From assembly GCF_026212465.1 (NCBI RefSeq), contig NC_080059.1, positions 9,991,311 through 10,055,310 of the forward strand: DNA of 64,000 bases. The letters are read 5' to 3'. Shown piece by piece: positions 1 through 21,191 of this stretch. This DNA comes from Amaranthus tricolor (Eukaryota > Streptophyta > Magnoliopsida > Caryophyllales > Amaranthaceae). Within the stretch, counting starts at the first letter, position 1; each line of letters opens with the position of its first letter. Below the pieces are notes generated by a model, which did no database searches, was not told where the DNA came from, and saw nothing but the letters and a program-made list of their open reading frames with translations. The translations under genes and the position numbers were made by a program.

Positions 1-1
1 G

Positions 2-130
2 AAGGTACAATGGTTTAATCACGTCACCGAAGAAGCCACATGGGAGGCAAAAGATGCCATGAGACGCGTGTATCCTTGGTTGTATGCTTATATATCTTTT
101 ATCGTTATTATAGCTATTACAACTCCTTAG
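2..130 (+). pseudogene. Ty3/gypsy pol C-terminus (chromodomain), cut by window edge
   Basis: The frame opening at base 2 reads 42 codons to TAG (128-130). It contains the signature HVTEEATWEAKDAMRRVYP, the usual end of the integrase chromodomain in Tekay/Del-type chromoviruses, where this fold directs integration to chromatin. Only the last part of the polyprotein is in the window, so the state of the upstream gene is unknown. A typical chromovirus 3' region (PPT then LTR) follows, which supports the call. Confidence 0.75.
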
Positions 131-343
131 TCTTTGAGAAGTAAGCTTGGGTACGAACTTTATTCTAAGTTGGGTAGAATCATAAGATTTTCGGGGAAAT
201 TCTTGGTCTTGATAGAAGTTTTAAGTTTAGTTTGTTAACATGGCTTCGTATGTGGTGCATAGAATACTCGAGAATGTATTGAGGCAAGACTTTGGGACTT
301 GGTTTAACTTTCGAGGACGAAGTTCATTTCAAGGTGGGTAGTA
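131..343 (+). other. gypsy 3' internal region with polypurine tract
   Basis: This non-coding stretch joins pol to the LTR. It includes the TTCGAGGACGAAGTTC-like segment that sits before the 3' LTR in many Tekay/Del elements. A purine-rich tract (AAGGTGGGTAG, about 331-341) lies immediately before the TGTAATA that opens the LTR. The PPT assignment rests on position and composition. Confidence 0.55.
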
Positions 344-1203
344 TGTAATATTTCAGAATTCAATATTTTAGAATTTGGAAATTGAAAATCAAATATTAGA
401 AGAGAATTATTTTGGGCTCAAAAAAAAAATAATAAAATAATAATAATAATAATAATCATCGAGTCGAATAAATAATTTAAGGGCTATGATAAAAAAAAAA
501 ACATTTGGACCTAAGTTTATGAAAAATATTATAATATAAATTTCCTTCAACTTTATTAGTTCTTTCCTTCTCTTTTCTCTTTTCTTATTTAAATTTATAT
601 CATTTATTTACTATGCCTATTTCTAATGACTAAACCAAAAATCAAAAAAGTTGCTTTTTCCTCGTTTCCTATTCACCATCTTCTGCAATCTACTCTTTTC
701 CTCAAACCCGCAATTTTCTTGAAAACGACCAAGCAATCAAACAACCCAATTACCCTCTGAAAATGCCGAAAGGGTCCAACATCAATTTAATTACTCCTTG
801 ATTGTGCATCAAAACCAATTACTACCTCTTGTTGCTTCTGAATCCTGCCGCAAACAAGGGAAAATCAACAACAGTTAGTTCTATTTGATTTTGCATCAAA
901 CACTAACCGCACCAAACCCACCTGTCCTTCGATTCTTGGCGGCAGTAAGGGCTAGAAGCTTTCTGTTTTCTTGGTCTGTGACTACCGAAAAGGTAGATTG
1001 GGCTTATACCTCCTTTACTTTAATTACTCTTGCCTTAGAATATGCATATACACTTCCTTGTCATTATGCTATTTTATTATTATTATTTATTCCTTTTATC
1101 AAAGAACCATTATACATGAAAAATAAATAATTGTTTCAAGAACAAGTTATTATGCCTATCATAATTAGAGGAATACTTGTAGAGATTCAATTGTGTTGAG
1201 TAT

Positions 1204-1365
1204 TGTTAGAAAGTCCTTTAGAATTCATCTGTTTAGAACATCAAGCATCTCCAATTTATTAGTGTAATTAGAGCCTAATTAAATAATTTGTGTATAAATA
1301 CTATTGTAATTACCTCATAATAGAATAGAAAGAAAATAACAAGACTTACACTGTATTTTTTATCT
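1204..1365 (+). repeat. copia 5' LTR (162 bp)
   Basis: It starts TGTTAGAAAG and ends TTTTTTATCT, directly before the primer-binding site. By eye it is identical to the 3' LTR at 5933-6094. The ends are TG...CT rather than the canonical TG...CA, a variant known among plant copia elements. The 5-bp target duplication fixes both borders. Confidence 0.95.
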
Positions 1366-1380
1366 TGGTATCAGAGCCAG
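1366..1380 (+). promoter_or_regulatory. copia primer-binding site (initiator tRNA-Met)
   Basis: TGGTATCAGAGCCAG begins at the first base after the 5' LTR. This is the standard plant PBS complementary to the 3' end of initiator tRNA-Met. Confidence 0.9.
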
Positions 1381-1426
1381 GTTCCGATCACCGGCCGCCG
1401 GCAACCCATAAAACTCATCATCTACC

Positions 1427-2599
1427 ATGGAACTCGATAACAAAGCTGTTATTCAAAACCCGGTCACTATGGAAGATTTAATGCAACTGTTTACACAGTT
1501 AAACTCCAAAAAATCCTCCACAGAAACTCAGAATTTCCAACCTATTCAAATTCCAGAAAAATTGAATCACAAAAATTTCACAAAATGGGCAAAGCTAATG
1601 CAACTGGAACTCGGCGGCAGGGGAAGGCTCAATCACATCACAGCCTCCCCGCCAAGCCAAGAGGATCCAGATTACACAAAATGGTCACAGCGGGATTCTC
1701 TGGTAATCTCATGGATAATTGGAAATATAGATCCAGAATTGCAAAATCAATTCTTGGATTACCCTACCTCGAGAGATTTGTGGAAAGGGATTGAATTATT
1801 ATACGGCGGGACCAAAGACGGACTCCAAATTTTCGACCTCATGGTTAAAGCAAACAAAATCCAGCAAGGAAGAGATCCAATCGAAATATACTATAGCAAA
1901 CTTACCGGAGTCTGGAAGGAGATTGATAGACGTTCACCAAATCCGATGAACAGTCCAGAAGACAAAACGACTTACAATCAAATAACCCAGCAAAATCGAT
2001 TGTATCAGTTCTTAGCAGGGGTAGATGAAACCCTTGATAAGGATCGATGGGATATTCTTAATCGTGAACCTCTTCCAACACCAGAGGAGGCATTTGCAAT
2101 AATAAGAAGAGAGATAAACCGGCGAGGAATTATGAGCACCGAACCACCAAAACCCTCACAAATCGAATCATCGGGAATTGGTGGTGGGTTTACTGTAAGG
2201 GGAAGAACAGAGAAACCCAATTTCCGTCGAGATGATGAGAAATCAGGACTCAGATGCACCCATTGTGGGGGTGCGAGACACACCAAGAAGGGGTGTTTCG
2301 AGATTATCGGTTACCCAGAATGGTGGGGAGATCGAAAGAAGAGAGGAGAAAAGAAGAGCATGGCGGCTGTGGGTACCAGTGAGGCACCAGTAACAGGCGG
2401 AGAGCACGGAGGAACGGAAGCCGGCTGTGGAGCCTCCCTCTCTGCGTCAGGTATGACAGAGAAAGCAAAGGAGGAAGGTATGCCTTTTGGTCTCCAAGAA
2501 TCAAATTTATATGGCCCAATTGTTTGCCCTAATTCCACACGTAAACCTAAGTGCTCAAGCCCATTTTGTTTTAAGCCCAATACCAATTCTATCGCATAA
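1427..2599 (+). CDS. copia Gag (390 aa) with zinc knuckle
   Basis: The ATG at 1427 is the first after the PBS. The N-terminal half looks like the UBN2/retrotran_gag fold (PEKLNHKNFTKWAKLMQLEL near residue 43). A CX2CX4HX4C zinc knuckle lies near residue 277 (CTHCGGARHTKKGC) and should bind packaged RNA. The frame ends at TAA 2597-2599, and the protease continues in the same frame straight after it. The stop may therefore be a nonsense mutation in a single gag-pol frame or a site where Gag is made separately. Copia elements usually have one continuous frame, which favours mutation. Confidence 0.85.
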   Translation: MELDNKAVIQNPVTMEDLMQLFTQLNSKKSSTETQNFQPIQIPEKLNHKNFTKWAKLMQLELGGRGRLNHITASPPSQEDPDYTKWSQRDSLVISWIIGNIDPELQNQFLDYPTSRDLWKGIELLYGGTKDGLQIFDLMVKANKIQQGRDPIEIYYSKLTGVWKEIDRRSPNPMNSPEDKTTYNQITQQNRLYQFLAGVDETLDKDRWDILNREPLPTPEEAFAIIRREINRRGIMSTEPPKPSQIESSGIGGGFTVRGRTEKPNFRRDDEKSGLRCTHCGGARHTKKGCFEIIGYPEWWGDRKKRGEKKSMAAVGTSEAPVTGGEHGGTEAGCGASLSASGMTEKAKEEGMPFGLQESNLYGPIVCPNSTRKPKCSSPFCFKPNTNSIA

Positions 2600-5500
2600 A
2601 CCGTGAAACATGAAAATAAAACCAACTCATACCATGTAGGATTAGTTTGTAAATCGAATAAAAATCCCAGGTGGATTTTTTATTGTGGAGCAACTGATAC
2701 TATGACATTTGATTCCAGTGACCTTGAAACTATTCTCCCACCAGGAAAAAATAACGTACAAACAGCCAATGGAGAGATAGTTAAAACAGAGGGGTTGGGT
2801 GTTATCAGGATTTCAGATAACATCAAATTATCAAATTGCCTTTTCATACCAAACTTATCCCACAAGTTACTTTCCGTTAGCCAATTGACAAAAGAATTAA
2901 ACTGTATTGTTAACATAAATTCTTCTGGTTGTACTGTTCAGGATGCTCGGACAGGGGAGATTATTGGGCATGGTACTGAGGAGGGAGGACTGTATTATGT
3001 TACTCAGATGCCTCACCAGGGTAAAGCAATGCTTGTTCGCGGGACGGTTGAACAGCAGCTTTGGATGTGGCATAAGCGACTAGGTCATCCGTCTTTAGGA
3101 TATCTTAAAAAACTCTTCCCTAATCTTTCTAGTTCAAATGTTCCTTTTGATTGTGAAGCTTGTATCCTTGCTAAGAGTCATAAGCACTTTTATCCGAACA
3201 GTGATAGTAGAACTGATAAACCTTTTGTTTTAATTCATTCGGATGTGTGGGGACCAGCTCCCGCGTTCAATAATCATGGTTTTTCATATTATGTTACATT
3301 TATTGATGATTGCACTAGAATGAGTTGGGTGTATTTCCTTAGAAACAAATCTGATGTCTATAAGACTTTTGTCTCTTTCTATAAAATGGCACAAACACAA
3401 TTCCAAACCCAAATTAGAATTCTTCGATCTGATAATGGTACTGAGTATAAGAATATCGACATGAACCTTTTTAATGACACAAATGGCCTTATCCACCAAA
3501 CCACATGTCGTGATACCCCACAACAAAACGGGGTAGCAGAAAGAAAAAATCGAACTCTATTGGAAATGACCCGGGCCATAATGATCGAATCCGCTGTCCC
3601 TGCTTATTACTGGCCTGAAGCCGTCGCCACAGCCACTTACCTTACCAATCGCCTTCCTACAAAGAACCTAAATTTTTCTACCCTGTTAGATACCCTAAAA
3701 ACTTATACTAATATTCCTTCTACTCATTCATTACCACCTCAGGTCTTTGGTTGTGTTGTGTATGTTCACTTGCCTAAACGAGAGAGGAATAAACTTGAAC
3801 CACGGGCTGTTAAGTGTGTCTTTGTGGGATATGGGATTACTCAAAAAGGATACCGCTGTTTCAACCCAATTACTAAACGATTATACATTACCATGGATTG
3901 TGATTTTGTTGAAACAGAATTCTATTACCACCACCTTCCATCTAAGGGGGAGATACCTAATGAGGATATAGATCTAAGGGGGAGATACCACGAAGGCAAC
4001 AGATAACATTATACAGTCTGATTTCACCAATATTGTGCCTGATTCTACTGTGTCTGAGTCTCCAGTTCAGAAAGACATTGAGGTACGTACTTTAGACTTG
4101 GGCCATATTAATGATTCTTGGACACCTGAACCTGCTGATATACCTTCTGACAGTGAAAATGTAGATTCTGCTGATATACCTCCTGACAGTGAAAATGTAG
4201 AATCTTACACAGATCAATCAATGAGTTCTAGGTATGAACTGCCACCTAGGAGCACAAGGGGTATTCCTCCAAAGAGGTATGATCCAGAGTTTGAGTCTCA
4301 ACGTTCAAAATATCCTGTGAACAAGGCAAGGGAAGGTAACTTGTCTATACAAGCAAAAAACTTCAATACAGCTCTTTACTCAGAAGGTATTCCCAATACA
4401 ACAGAAGAAGCATTGAGAAATGAAAAGTGGAGATCAGCCATGGAAGACGAAATAAATGCACTAATCCGGAACAACACTTGGGAAAAGTGCACATTACCCT
4501 CTGGAAAAAGACCTGTTGGCTGTAAGTGGGTCTTTACAATTAAGCACAAAGCAGATGGCAGCATTGAGAGATATAAGGCGAGGCTGGTAGCAAAAGGGTA
4601 TACACAGACTCATGGGATTGACTATGATGAGACCTTCTCTCCAGTAGCAAACTTCAACACCATTAGAGTTCTTTTCTCGGTTGCAGCAAACGGAGACTGG
4701 CCCTTGTACCAGTTTGATGTAAAAAATGCATTTCTTCATGGAGACCTGTCTAATGAGGTATATATGGAAGCTCCACCAGGTTTTTCGCATGGTTTTGGTA
4801 AAGGTGAGGGGTGCAGACTAAAAAAAGCTCTTTATGGGTTGAAGCAGTCACCAAGGGCATGGTTCGGAAGGTTCACTATGGCAATGAAGAAATTTGGGTA
4901 CAAACAGAGTAATGCAAATCATACCCTGTTCCTAAAGAGACGAGGCACAAGAGTAACCTGCCTTATCATATATGTTGATGATATGATTATAACAGGAGAT
5001 GACAAAAAAGAGATAGAACAGTTGAGGAGCAAGTTGTTCAAAGAATTTGAAATGAAAAATCTCGGAATCTGAAATATTTTCTGGGAATAGAAGTGCTTAG
5101 ATCAAGAAGGGGAATTTTTATATCACAGAGGAAATACATTTTAGATCTCTTGACAGAGACAGGTATGATTGACTGCAAACCTGCTGATACTCCTATGGTG
5201 ATGAATCATAGACTTCAGATCCTTGAGAATGCTGAGTTGACAAACCAAACTCGGTACCAGAAGCTTGTTGGGAAACTGATATACTTGTCTCATACTCGAC
5301 CAGATTTAGCCTATGCTGTGGGAGTAGTTAGTAGATTCATGCATAAGCCTCAGAAACAGCATCTTGATGCTGTATACCGAATTCTGCGATATCTGAAGGG
5401 AACTGCTGGAAAAGGGGTTTTGTATAGAAATCATGGACACCTAAATCTACATGCCTTCACAGATGCAGATTGGGGAGCAGACCGTGATAGTAGGAAATCT

Positions 5501-5938
5501 ACTTCTGGTTACTTTGCCCTTGTAGGAGGGAACTTAGTCTCCTGGAAGAGCAAACTACAGAAGGTGGTAGCTATGTCCAGTGCTGAAGCAGAATTCAGGG
5601 GAATTGCGAAAGGTATCACTGAAGTTCTTTGGCTCAGAAAGCTCTTAAAGGAACTTGGGTATAACCCCAAGAAAAGTTGTGAGTTGTACTGTGATAATAT
5701 GGCAGCCATACGAATATCTGAGAATCCAGTGCAACATGACCGAACTAAACATGTAGAGATAGACAGGCATTTCATTAAAGATCATCTAGACGGAAAAGTG
5801 GTAACTCTACCCTTTGTTCGGTCAGAAGATCAACTAGCCGATATTTTAACAAAAGCTGTTTCCACACAAGTATTTAATCAAGTGTTGAGCAAGTTGGATG
5901 TTAGGGATGCTACCATTCAACTTGAGGGGGAGTGTTAG
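2600..5938 (+). pseudogene. copia Pol (PR-INT-RT-RNaseH), frameshifted and inactive protease
   Basis: Three pieces follow one another. Protease, GAG-pre-integrase and integrase occupy 2600-4006, with D-D-E residues in SDVWGP, RSDNGTEY and AERKN. Reverse transcriptase follows in a different frame (to 5072, with the YVDDM active site). RNase H follows a second frameshift (about 5070-5938, with DADWG and SSAEAE). The protease catalytic DSGAT is replaced by YCGAT, so the catalytic Asp is lost. The first frameshift lies close to a 32-bp-spaced duplication (TCTAAGGGGGAGATACC at 3941 and 3973). The second is consistent with one lost base near 5070. The final codons overlap the 3' LTR start, as is normal. 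Confidence 0.9.
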
Positions 5939-6094
5939 AAAGTCCTTTAGAATTCATCTGTTTAGAACATCAAGCATCTCCAATTTATTAGTGTAATTAG
6001 AGCCTAATTAAATAATTTGTGTATAAATACTATTGTAATTACCTCATAATAGAATAGAAAGAAAATAACAAGACTTACACTGTATTTTTTATCT
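5933..6094 (+). repeat. copia 3' LTR (162 bp)
   Basis: It is identical by eye to the 5' LTR. It is preceded by the polypurine tract TTGAGGGGGAG and followed by the AGTAT target duplication. Confidence 0.95.
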
Positions 6095-7278
6095 AGTATT
6101 ATTGAATTTTGACTAAGATGTGTAAGTTGTGTCTTGATTAAAATTGGAGACTATCAATATTGGGTAATTTGATATTCTTGAAAGGATTATTACATTTTTG
6201 AGGATTATTGATTTTGGGTATGAATGAACACAATTGCATTTAATTAAAGGTATAAAGAATTTGATAATTGTTTAGAAATCTTAGGAGAATATGCACAATC
6301 ATAGATTATTTTTTATGTTTAGAAATGACCTTAAGACATGAGATGTTGGAATGCTAGAATAAAATCTTAGTTAAAGTGTTAGTCTTAGGAGGAGATGTAT
6401 TAAGTTATATGTTGGTATAGTTGCATCGTACGCACTCTGGTGATGTTTTTAGTGTCATGCTTCAAGATACGACTACGTCGAAGAACCCTTCTAGTTGATG
6501 GCTATGGACCGAATTAGATTCCTTGAAGCGACGTTGTCGGTGAGTAGTAATAGTCCCTAAAAGGGGTCTGGCCAGACTATATTCTTGAAAATAAACTTCT
6601 TACCAAAGCTCTTTTGAAACTAAAATATGTTGAGACAAATGTTGTTGTGATTGCTTATGATATGGTCAATGGATCGGGCTTGCGACCTGGTCATTGACGG
6701 AGTTTTGGGACATTGTTACCTGCTCCCTGTTTTTGAGGCGAGTTGTCATTCAGATATTGACTAGCTTCACCCAAGAGCGATATAGCCTTAGAGCTATGGG
6801 GCACCTCTCAAACTAGACTTCCTGTGCACACATAGATCTAGAAAATTGATATTGCTTTTAAACCTATGATTTGAATTATTGTGTTTTGTTGTTTTGGAAT
6901 GTTACTTCTCATTAGTTAAACCTGACCCCCTATTGTTTCCATCTTTTAGTTTGTTTGCAGATCGGAACTGGTAGCGGTGATGATTAGAGTTGCAGTGATG
7001 TTATATTGAGCTGAGTAGATGAGAAGTGGAGTATTGTATTAGGTTTTTGATAAATGTATATTAGACTTGGATGTGCTGGTATATTGGACTTATAGAGTGA
7101 ATTTTATGATTACTTTGTGTTTTAGTTAGATGTTTGGTTTGAGAATTAGCTGAGTTAGTTAAGTTAAAAGAAATGGTGACTCCTTTACTCACATTTTGGA
7201 AGTGTGATTTAAGTTTCTTGTGAAATAAATCCCGTGATGACCTTGTTTACTCGGTCAACGGTAAGTCGGTTTGTTACA

Positions 7279-7388
7279 AAATGATATCAACACTGCGACC
7301 GTGGCTGATTGTGTTTAGTGCACCTAGCGGGGGAAAAGATCCTGAATTACGGTCCAACGAGGACGTTGTATTCCTTAGCGGGAGTGAG
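7279..7388 (+). mobile_element. Cassandra-like TRIM internal domain
   Basis: This short stretch lies between an LTR ending in TGTTACA and an LTR starting in TGTGATACCC. It begins with a degraded tRNA-Met primer site (ATGATATCAACACTG against TGGTATCAGAGC) and ends with a purine-rich CTTAGCGGGAGTGAG. It has no coding capacity, as expected of Cassandra internal domains. The 5' LTR that should precede it is missing; gypsy LTR sequence is there instead. Confidence 0.5.
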
Positions 7389-7653
7389 TGTGATACCCTG
7401 GGTTTAGCATGAAAAAGGATTGATAGAGTACTCATATCAACAAGGTGCATCTTCTTTTCATGGGAGCCTATTTGCTAAGAACTCTACAGTTAAGCGTGTT
7501 TGGTGAGGAACAATCTTAGGTGACCTTCTAGGAAGTTTTTTCGGGCGCGCATGAGTGAGGCTAAAGTGCGCTGGAAAGACTTGTGTTGGTCTATGAGGCA
7601 ATCTACAGTCTCCATGAGTAGTCACTGGCGATCCGAGGGTCTAGGGTGTTACA
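7389..7653 (+). repeat. Cassandra-type LTR with 5S rRNA-derived domain
   Basis: This 265-bp LTR has the termini TGTGATACCC and GGGTGTTACA. Bases 7441-7555 resemble plant 5S rRNA, with AGAACTCTACAGTTAAGCGT and then TTAGGTGACCTTCTAGGAAG. These correspond to the box A and box C parts of the 5S internal promoter. A 5S-derived domain in the LTR is the defining trait of Cassandra TRIMs. About five bases (the GGATGG part of the promoter) are missing, so Pol III activity is doubtful. It is not a functional 5S gene. Confidence 0.75.
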
Positions 7654-7887
7654 ATTATACTTTATGGCTCGTTGGATCAACCCACTTATGTATATAATAT
7701 CATTATAAAAAAAGGGATAATTTTTTTTTGTTTTGCAATTAATTCATATAATTATCTGACCCAACCTTTTACACCAAGGCCAGTTAATGACTCGCCCCGT
7801 AATTAATTCGACCCGCTAATGACCCGTTAAAATGTGACCCGACCCTTGACCCGTTGGGTCGACCCGCCCTGTTGAACATCTCTATTT
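7654..7887. other. AT-rich spacer
   Basis: No gene is seen. It contains several GACCCG/CGGGTC words, common in plant non-autonomous elements, but no definable ends. Confidence 0.4.
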
Positions 7888-8190
7888 AAAAGTGATCATC
7901 AAAGCCTTAAAAATGATCACATATGTTTAAAAATAATCATATAAGCTTTAAAAGTGATTACATAGTAAATTAAAAATGCTCACATAAGTCTTAAAAAATC
8001 ACATATGCCTTAAAAATGATCACATAGGCTTTAAAAATAACCACTTACAATAGTAAAAAGTGATCACATATGCTTAAAATTGATCACATAAACCTTAAAA
8101 TTGATCACATATGCATGATCACATATGTCTTAAAAATAATTACATAAGCCTTAAAACCGATAACATAAGCCTTAAATTGATCACATATGT
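7888..8190 (+). repeat. Degenerate ~21-bp minisatellite
   Basis: About fifteen head-to-tail copies of a unit close to TTAAAAATGATCACATATGCC are readable. Single copies vary by substitutions and small length changes. Most units keep the palindromic TGATCA core. There is no open frame. Confidence 0.8.
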
Positions 8191-8319
8191 GTTTGAGAAG
8201 TGGTTATATAGGCTGGGCTATCATATAAATATATGACTGTCGCATATGAGACATCTTGAACAAAGTGGCCCTAAATTGAAAATGGGGATACATTTGAGCA
8301 TTACTATAGAAATAATAAG

Positions 8320-9229
8320 AAAATTTGAAAAGGATAAGCAAATTAATATAAAAAAATTCAATAAATTAGTAACTTTTAAATTTAATTCTCAAAATAAGTA
8401 TTTTTTGTTCAGAGCATAGGTTCGGGGTTGTTCGTTGTTAATAACAACGAACAATTACAAGGCTAGTTTGCTGCACTTTCTTGTTCCAATTTTAATTGTT
8501 ATTTTCTTGGGCCATATTAATCTTACAAGGCTTATTTTTAGGCTTTTAATTCTTAACTTTCCTATTTTATTTCCTAAAAATTTGAGAAAGTTTATAATCA
8601 TGGGGTCAAGGGTGATTTTATTCAATTGTATAAAGTGACCTAATGTTATTTTAATTAAAACCTTATATTGACTATCCTTTTTTATTTCCTAAAAATTTAG
8701 GAAAGTTGATAAAAATGGGATTAAGGGTGATTTTATTCAATTATAGAAAGTTGATAACCATAAATAATTAAAAGCCTAAAAGTTTTAAATTTTAACTGCT
8801 ACGGTTATTTTGATTAAAAACCTAAAATTAAATTTCTTGTTTTATTTCCTAAAAATTTAGGAAAGTTGATAATCATAGTTGATAGTCATAGGACTAAAAT
8901 TAACTTTACTATTTTATTTCCTACAAAATTTGGGAACGTTGATAAACATGGGATTAATGGTGATTTTATTCTATTGTAGAAAGTTGATAACAGTAGCTTT
9001 TTAATAATTAAAAGCCTAACAATAAGCTTTGTAAAATTAATATGGTCCAAGAAAATAACAATTAAAATTGTGACAAACAAGTGTGCATGTAATTGTTCGC
9101 TGTTAATAACAACGAACAACTTCAAACCTATACTTTAGACAAAAAACGCTTATTTTATAAATTAAGTTTAAAACTTACTTATTTTTTATATTTTTTTATA
9201 TTAATTTGCTTTTTTCTTTGAAATTTTCA
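8320..9229. mobile_element. Foldback/MITE-like inverted-repeat element (~0.9 kb)
   Basis: The left arm (8320 to about 8550) is repeated in inverse at about 9000-9229. Both arms share AAGCAAATTAATATAAAAAA, TTTTTTGT and AATTGTTATTTTCTTGG. Each arm contains a ~27-bp perfect or near-perfect palindrome (TTGTTCGTTGTTAATAACAA core, at about 8429 and 9090). The middle has four partial direct copies of a TTTTATTTCCTAAAAATTTA unit, starting near 8562, 8678, 8839 and 8910. No transposase is encoded. Target duplication is not clear. Confidence 0.7.
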
Positions 9230-9786
9230 AAAAATAACCCTCCATATAATATCCACCTCCTTGTGATATTTATTTATGAAAGTGGGGTCAACAATGTTGT
9301 AGTCTAGAAGTTTGGGGTTGGGGATAGTCCTAAAACTACTCTTACCAAACAAATCACAAATACAATTTCATAACTTCTCCCTCGAGTCTTGACCTTCTTT
9401 TTTTTGCCCTCTTTGCATTATTCTCCTCTTCCCATTCTTTTACAGATCTTTCTCTCTCTCTCGAGATCTCCTGTCTTTGTCTTTCCTCTCGTCACTCTTA
9501 CGAATCATTTTATCAAATCATTTTTTTCATTTAACCTAATGACCCCTCAAAAATAACTATTAATTTTCTTTTACCCATATTAATTTTCATTTCTTTCCTT
9601 TCTTGGAAAATCTTGATTGTTTCAAAATTTCAATCTTTCTTGTGTTTTTTTAATTGATTTTGATTTTTTCCGTCTATTCTTCCCTTTTCAGGGAGGGAAG
9701 ACGCACCAAAATTTTCAATCTATGCTCAAATAATTTGAAATTTAGGGTTAGGGTTTTTGGGTTGGGAGGTTTTGTTAGTAATTCAA
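9230..9786 (+). promoter_or_regulatory. Promoter and 5' UTR region of the poly(A) polymerase gene
   Basis: No coding sequence is seen. The stretch contains CT-rich runs (TCTTTCTCTCTCTCTCGAG near 9447) and a telomere-motif-like TTAGGGTTAGGGTTT near 9743, just upstream of the start codon. Such elements are common before plant housekeeping genes. No clear TATA box was fixed. Confidence 0.45.
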
Positions 9787-20252
<10,466 letters not shown>

Positions 20253-20520
20253 CACCTGTTGCCGTGGAAAGCAGATCGCCTTTTCTAGGGCCATCTGCAG
20301 GAGAAAATTTAGGAGTATTTGTTTTTGCCACATCTTGTAAGGAGTGATTTTCAGTATTGCTGTAATAGAAAAAGGAAAAAAAAAAGGTAAAAATAGAAAA
20401 AATGAGAAAAATATAGAAAAGGATAGTGACTTAGAAGTGTGATTAATTGAGGTATTAGTCCCTGCTTTAAATACAATCTGAATTTTCTTTGACTTTGCTG
20501 GATGTATTTTTGATTCCAAG
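20253..20520 (+). other. Likely 3' UTR of the poly(A) polymerase gene
   Basis: This AT-rich sequence follows the modelled stop and has an A-rich stretch near 20370-20420. No canonical AATAAA could be fixed as the signal in use. Confidence 0.4.
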
Positions 20521-21191
20521 TATGTTTTGTTGACTCTAATTATTTGTTATATAAAACTCTTTTCTTTGTAAATTCTGTTTGGGTTTTGGAATGCATTGAG
20601 CTGAGAACGCGTATTCGGATGAAGTTTTCAACTGTTTTATCGTATTTTGGAACTGGATTGAGACACATGACACAACTTACAAAGACCTACTTACTTTACA
20701 AGTAACAAGTAAATTAGGTTGTGATTGTTTATTTATGATCTATTCTTGTAAAAGACCTTCTTTCTTTAAGAAGATCTTAAAACAAGATATTATATTTTCA
20801 TAATATGTATTAAATGGGTTATTAAATTCGTGTATAATGCGCTTATTTTGGTAAAATTGGCTTATATAATGTTTTAATTAAAGTTTTTTAATTCGAATTT
20901 TTTTTTTCAATTGGAAATTTTGTTTGGGTTAGATTAATAAGTTTAATTAGAATTATTTTGGTTTATTTCAATTTAGAATGAGTTACAATTTGGTCTATTG
21001 AAAAATAAAAATTGAATTAAATTTGATTAGATTTGTTTTTATGAAAAACCCAAACAACATTCTCATTGCCACCAAGGCCGGTTTCTAGTAACAATACTGG
21101 GGTGGCTGGTGGTGGTGGAAGAACTTTTATTTTTGTTTAGTATTAAACAATTAATTATATTAAGACACGTGATAATTCATAATATTTTTTT
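20521..21191. other. Intergenic, nothing recognised
   Basis: AT-rich DNA with no supported open frame or clear repeat. Confidence 0.5.

Larger units (their letters stand above)
1199..6099 (+). mobile_element. Complete Ty1/copia retrotransposon with 5-bp TSD
   Basis: The structure is complete. AGTAT (1199-1203) and AGTAT (6095-6099) flank two 162-bp LTRs. A tRNA-Met primer-binding site abuts the 5' LTR and a purine tract abuts the 3' LTR. Between them lies a gag-PR-INT-RT-RNaseH order typical of copia. The element sits inside the gypsy LTR in the same orientation. The two LTRs read as identical, so the insertion is young, yet the polyprotein is broken in several places. Confidence 0.95.
344..7278 (+). 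repeat. gypsy 3' LTR (about 2.0 kb), split by a copia insertion
   Basis: It opens with TGTAATA at 344 and ends with TGTTACA at 7278, which gives matching short terminal inverted repeats (TGTAAYA). Removing the copia insertion at 1204-6099 leaves about 2.0 kb, a normal LTR size for the Tekay/Del lineage. It carries no convincing gene. The short open frame near 885-1130 resembles nothing known. What follows 7278 looks like retroelement internal sequence rather than ordinary flank. Confidence 0.55.

Noticed and set aside
885..1130. An 81-aa frame in the gypsy LTR
   Set aside because: No homology recognised and it lies inside an LTR; an Asn/Leu-rich chance frame.
7441..7555. A 5S rRNA gene
   Set aside because: It is diverged, lacks part of the internal promoter and lies inside a retroelement LTR.
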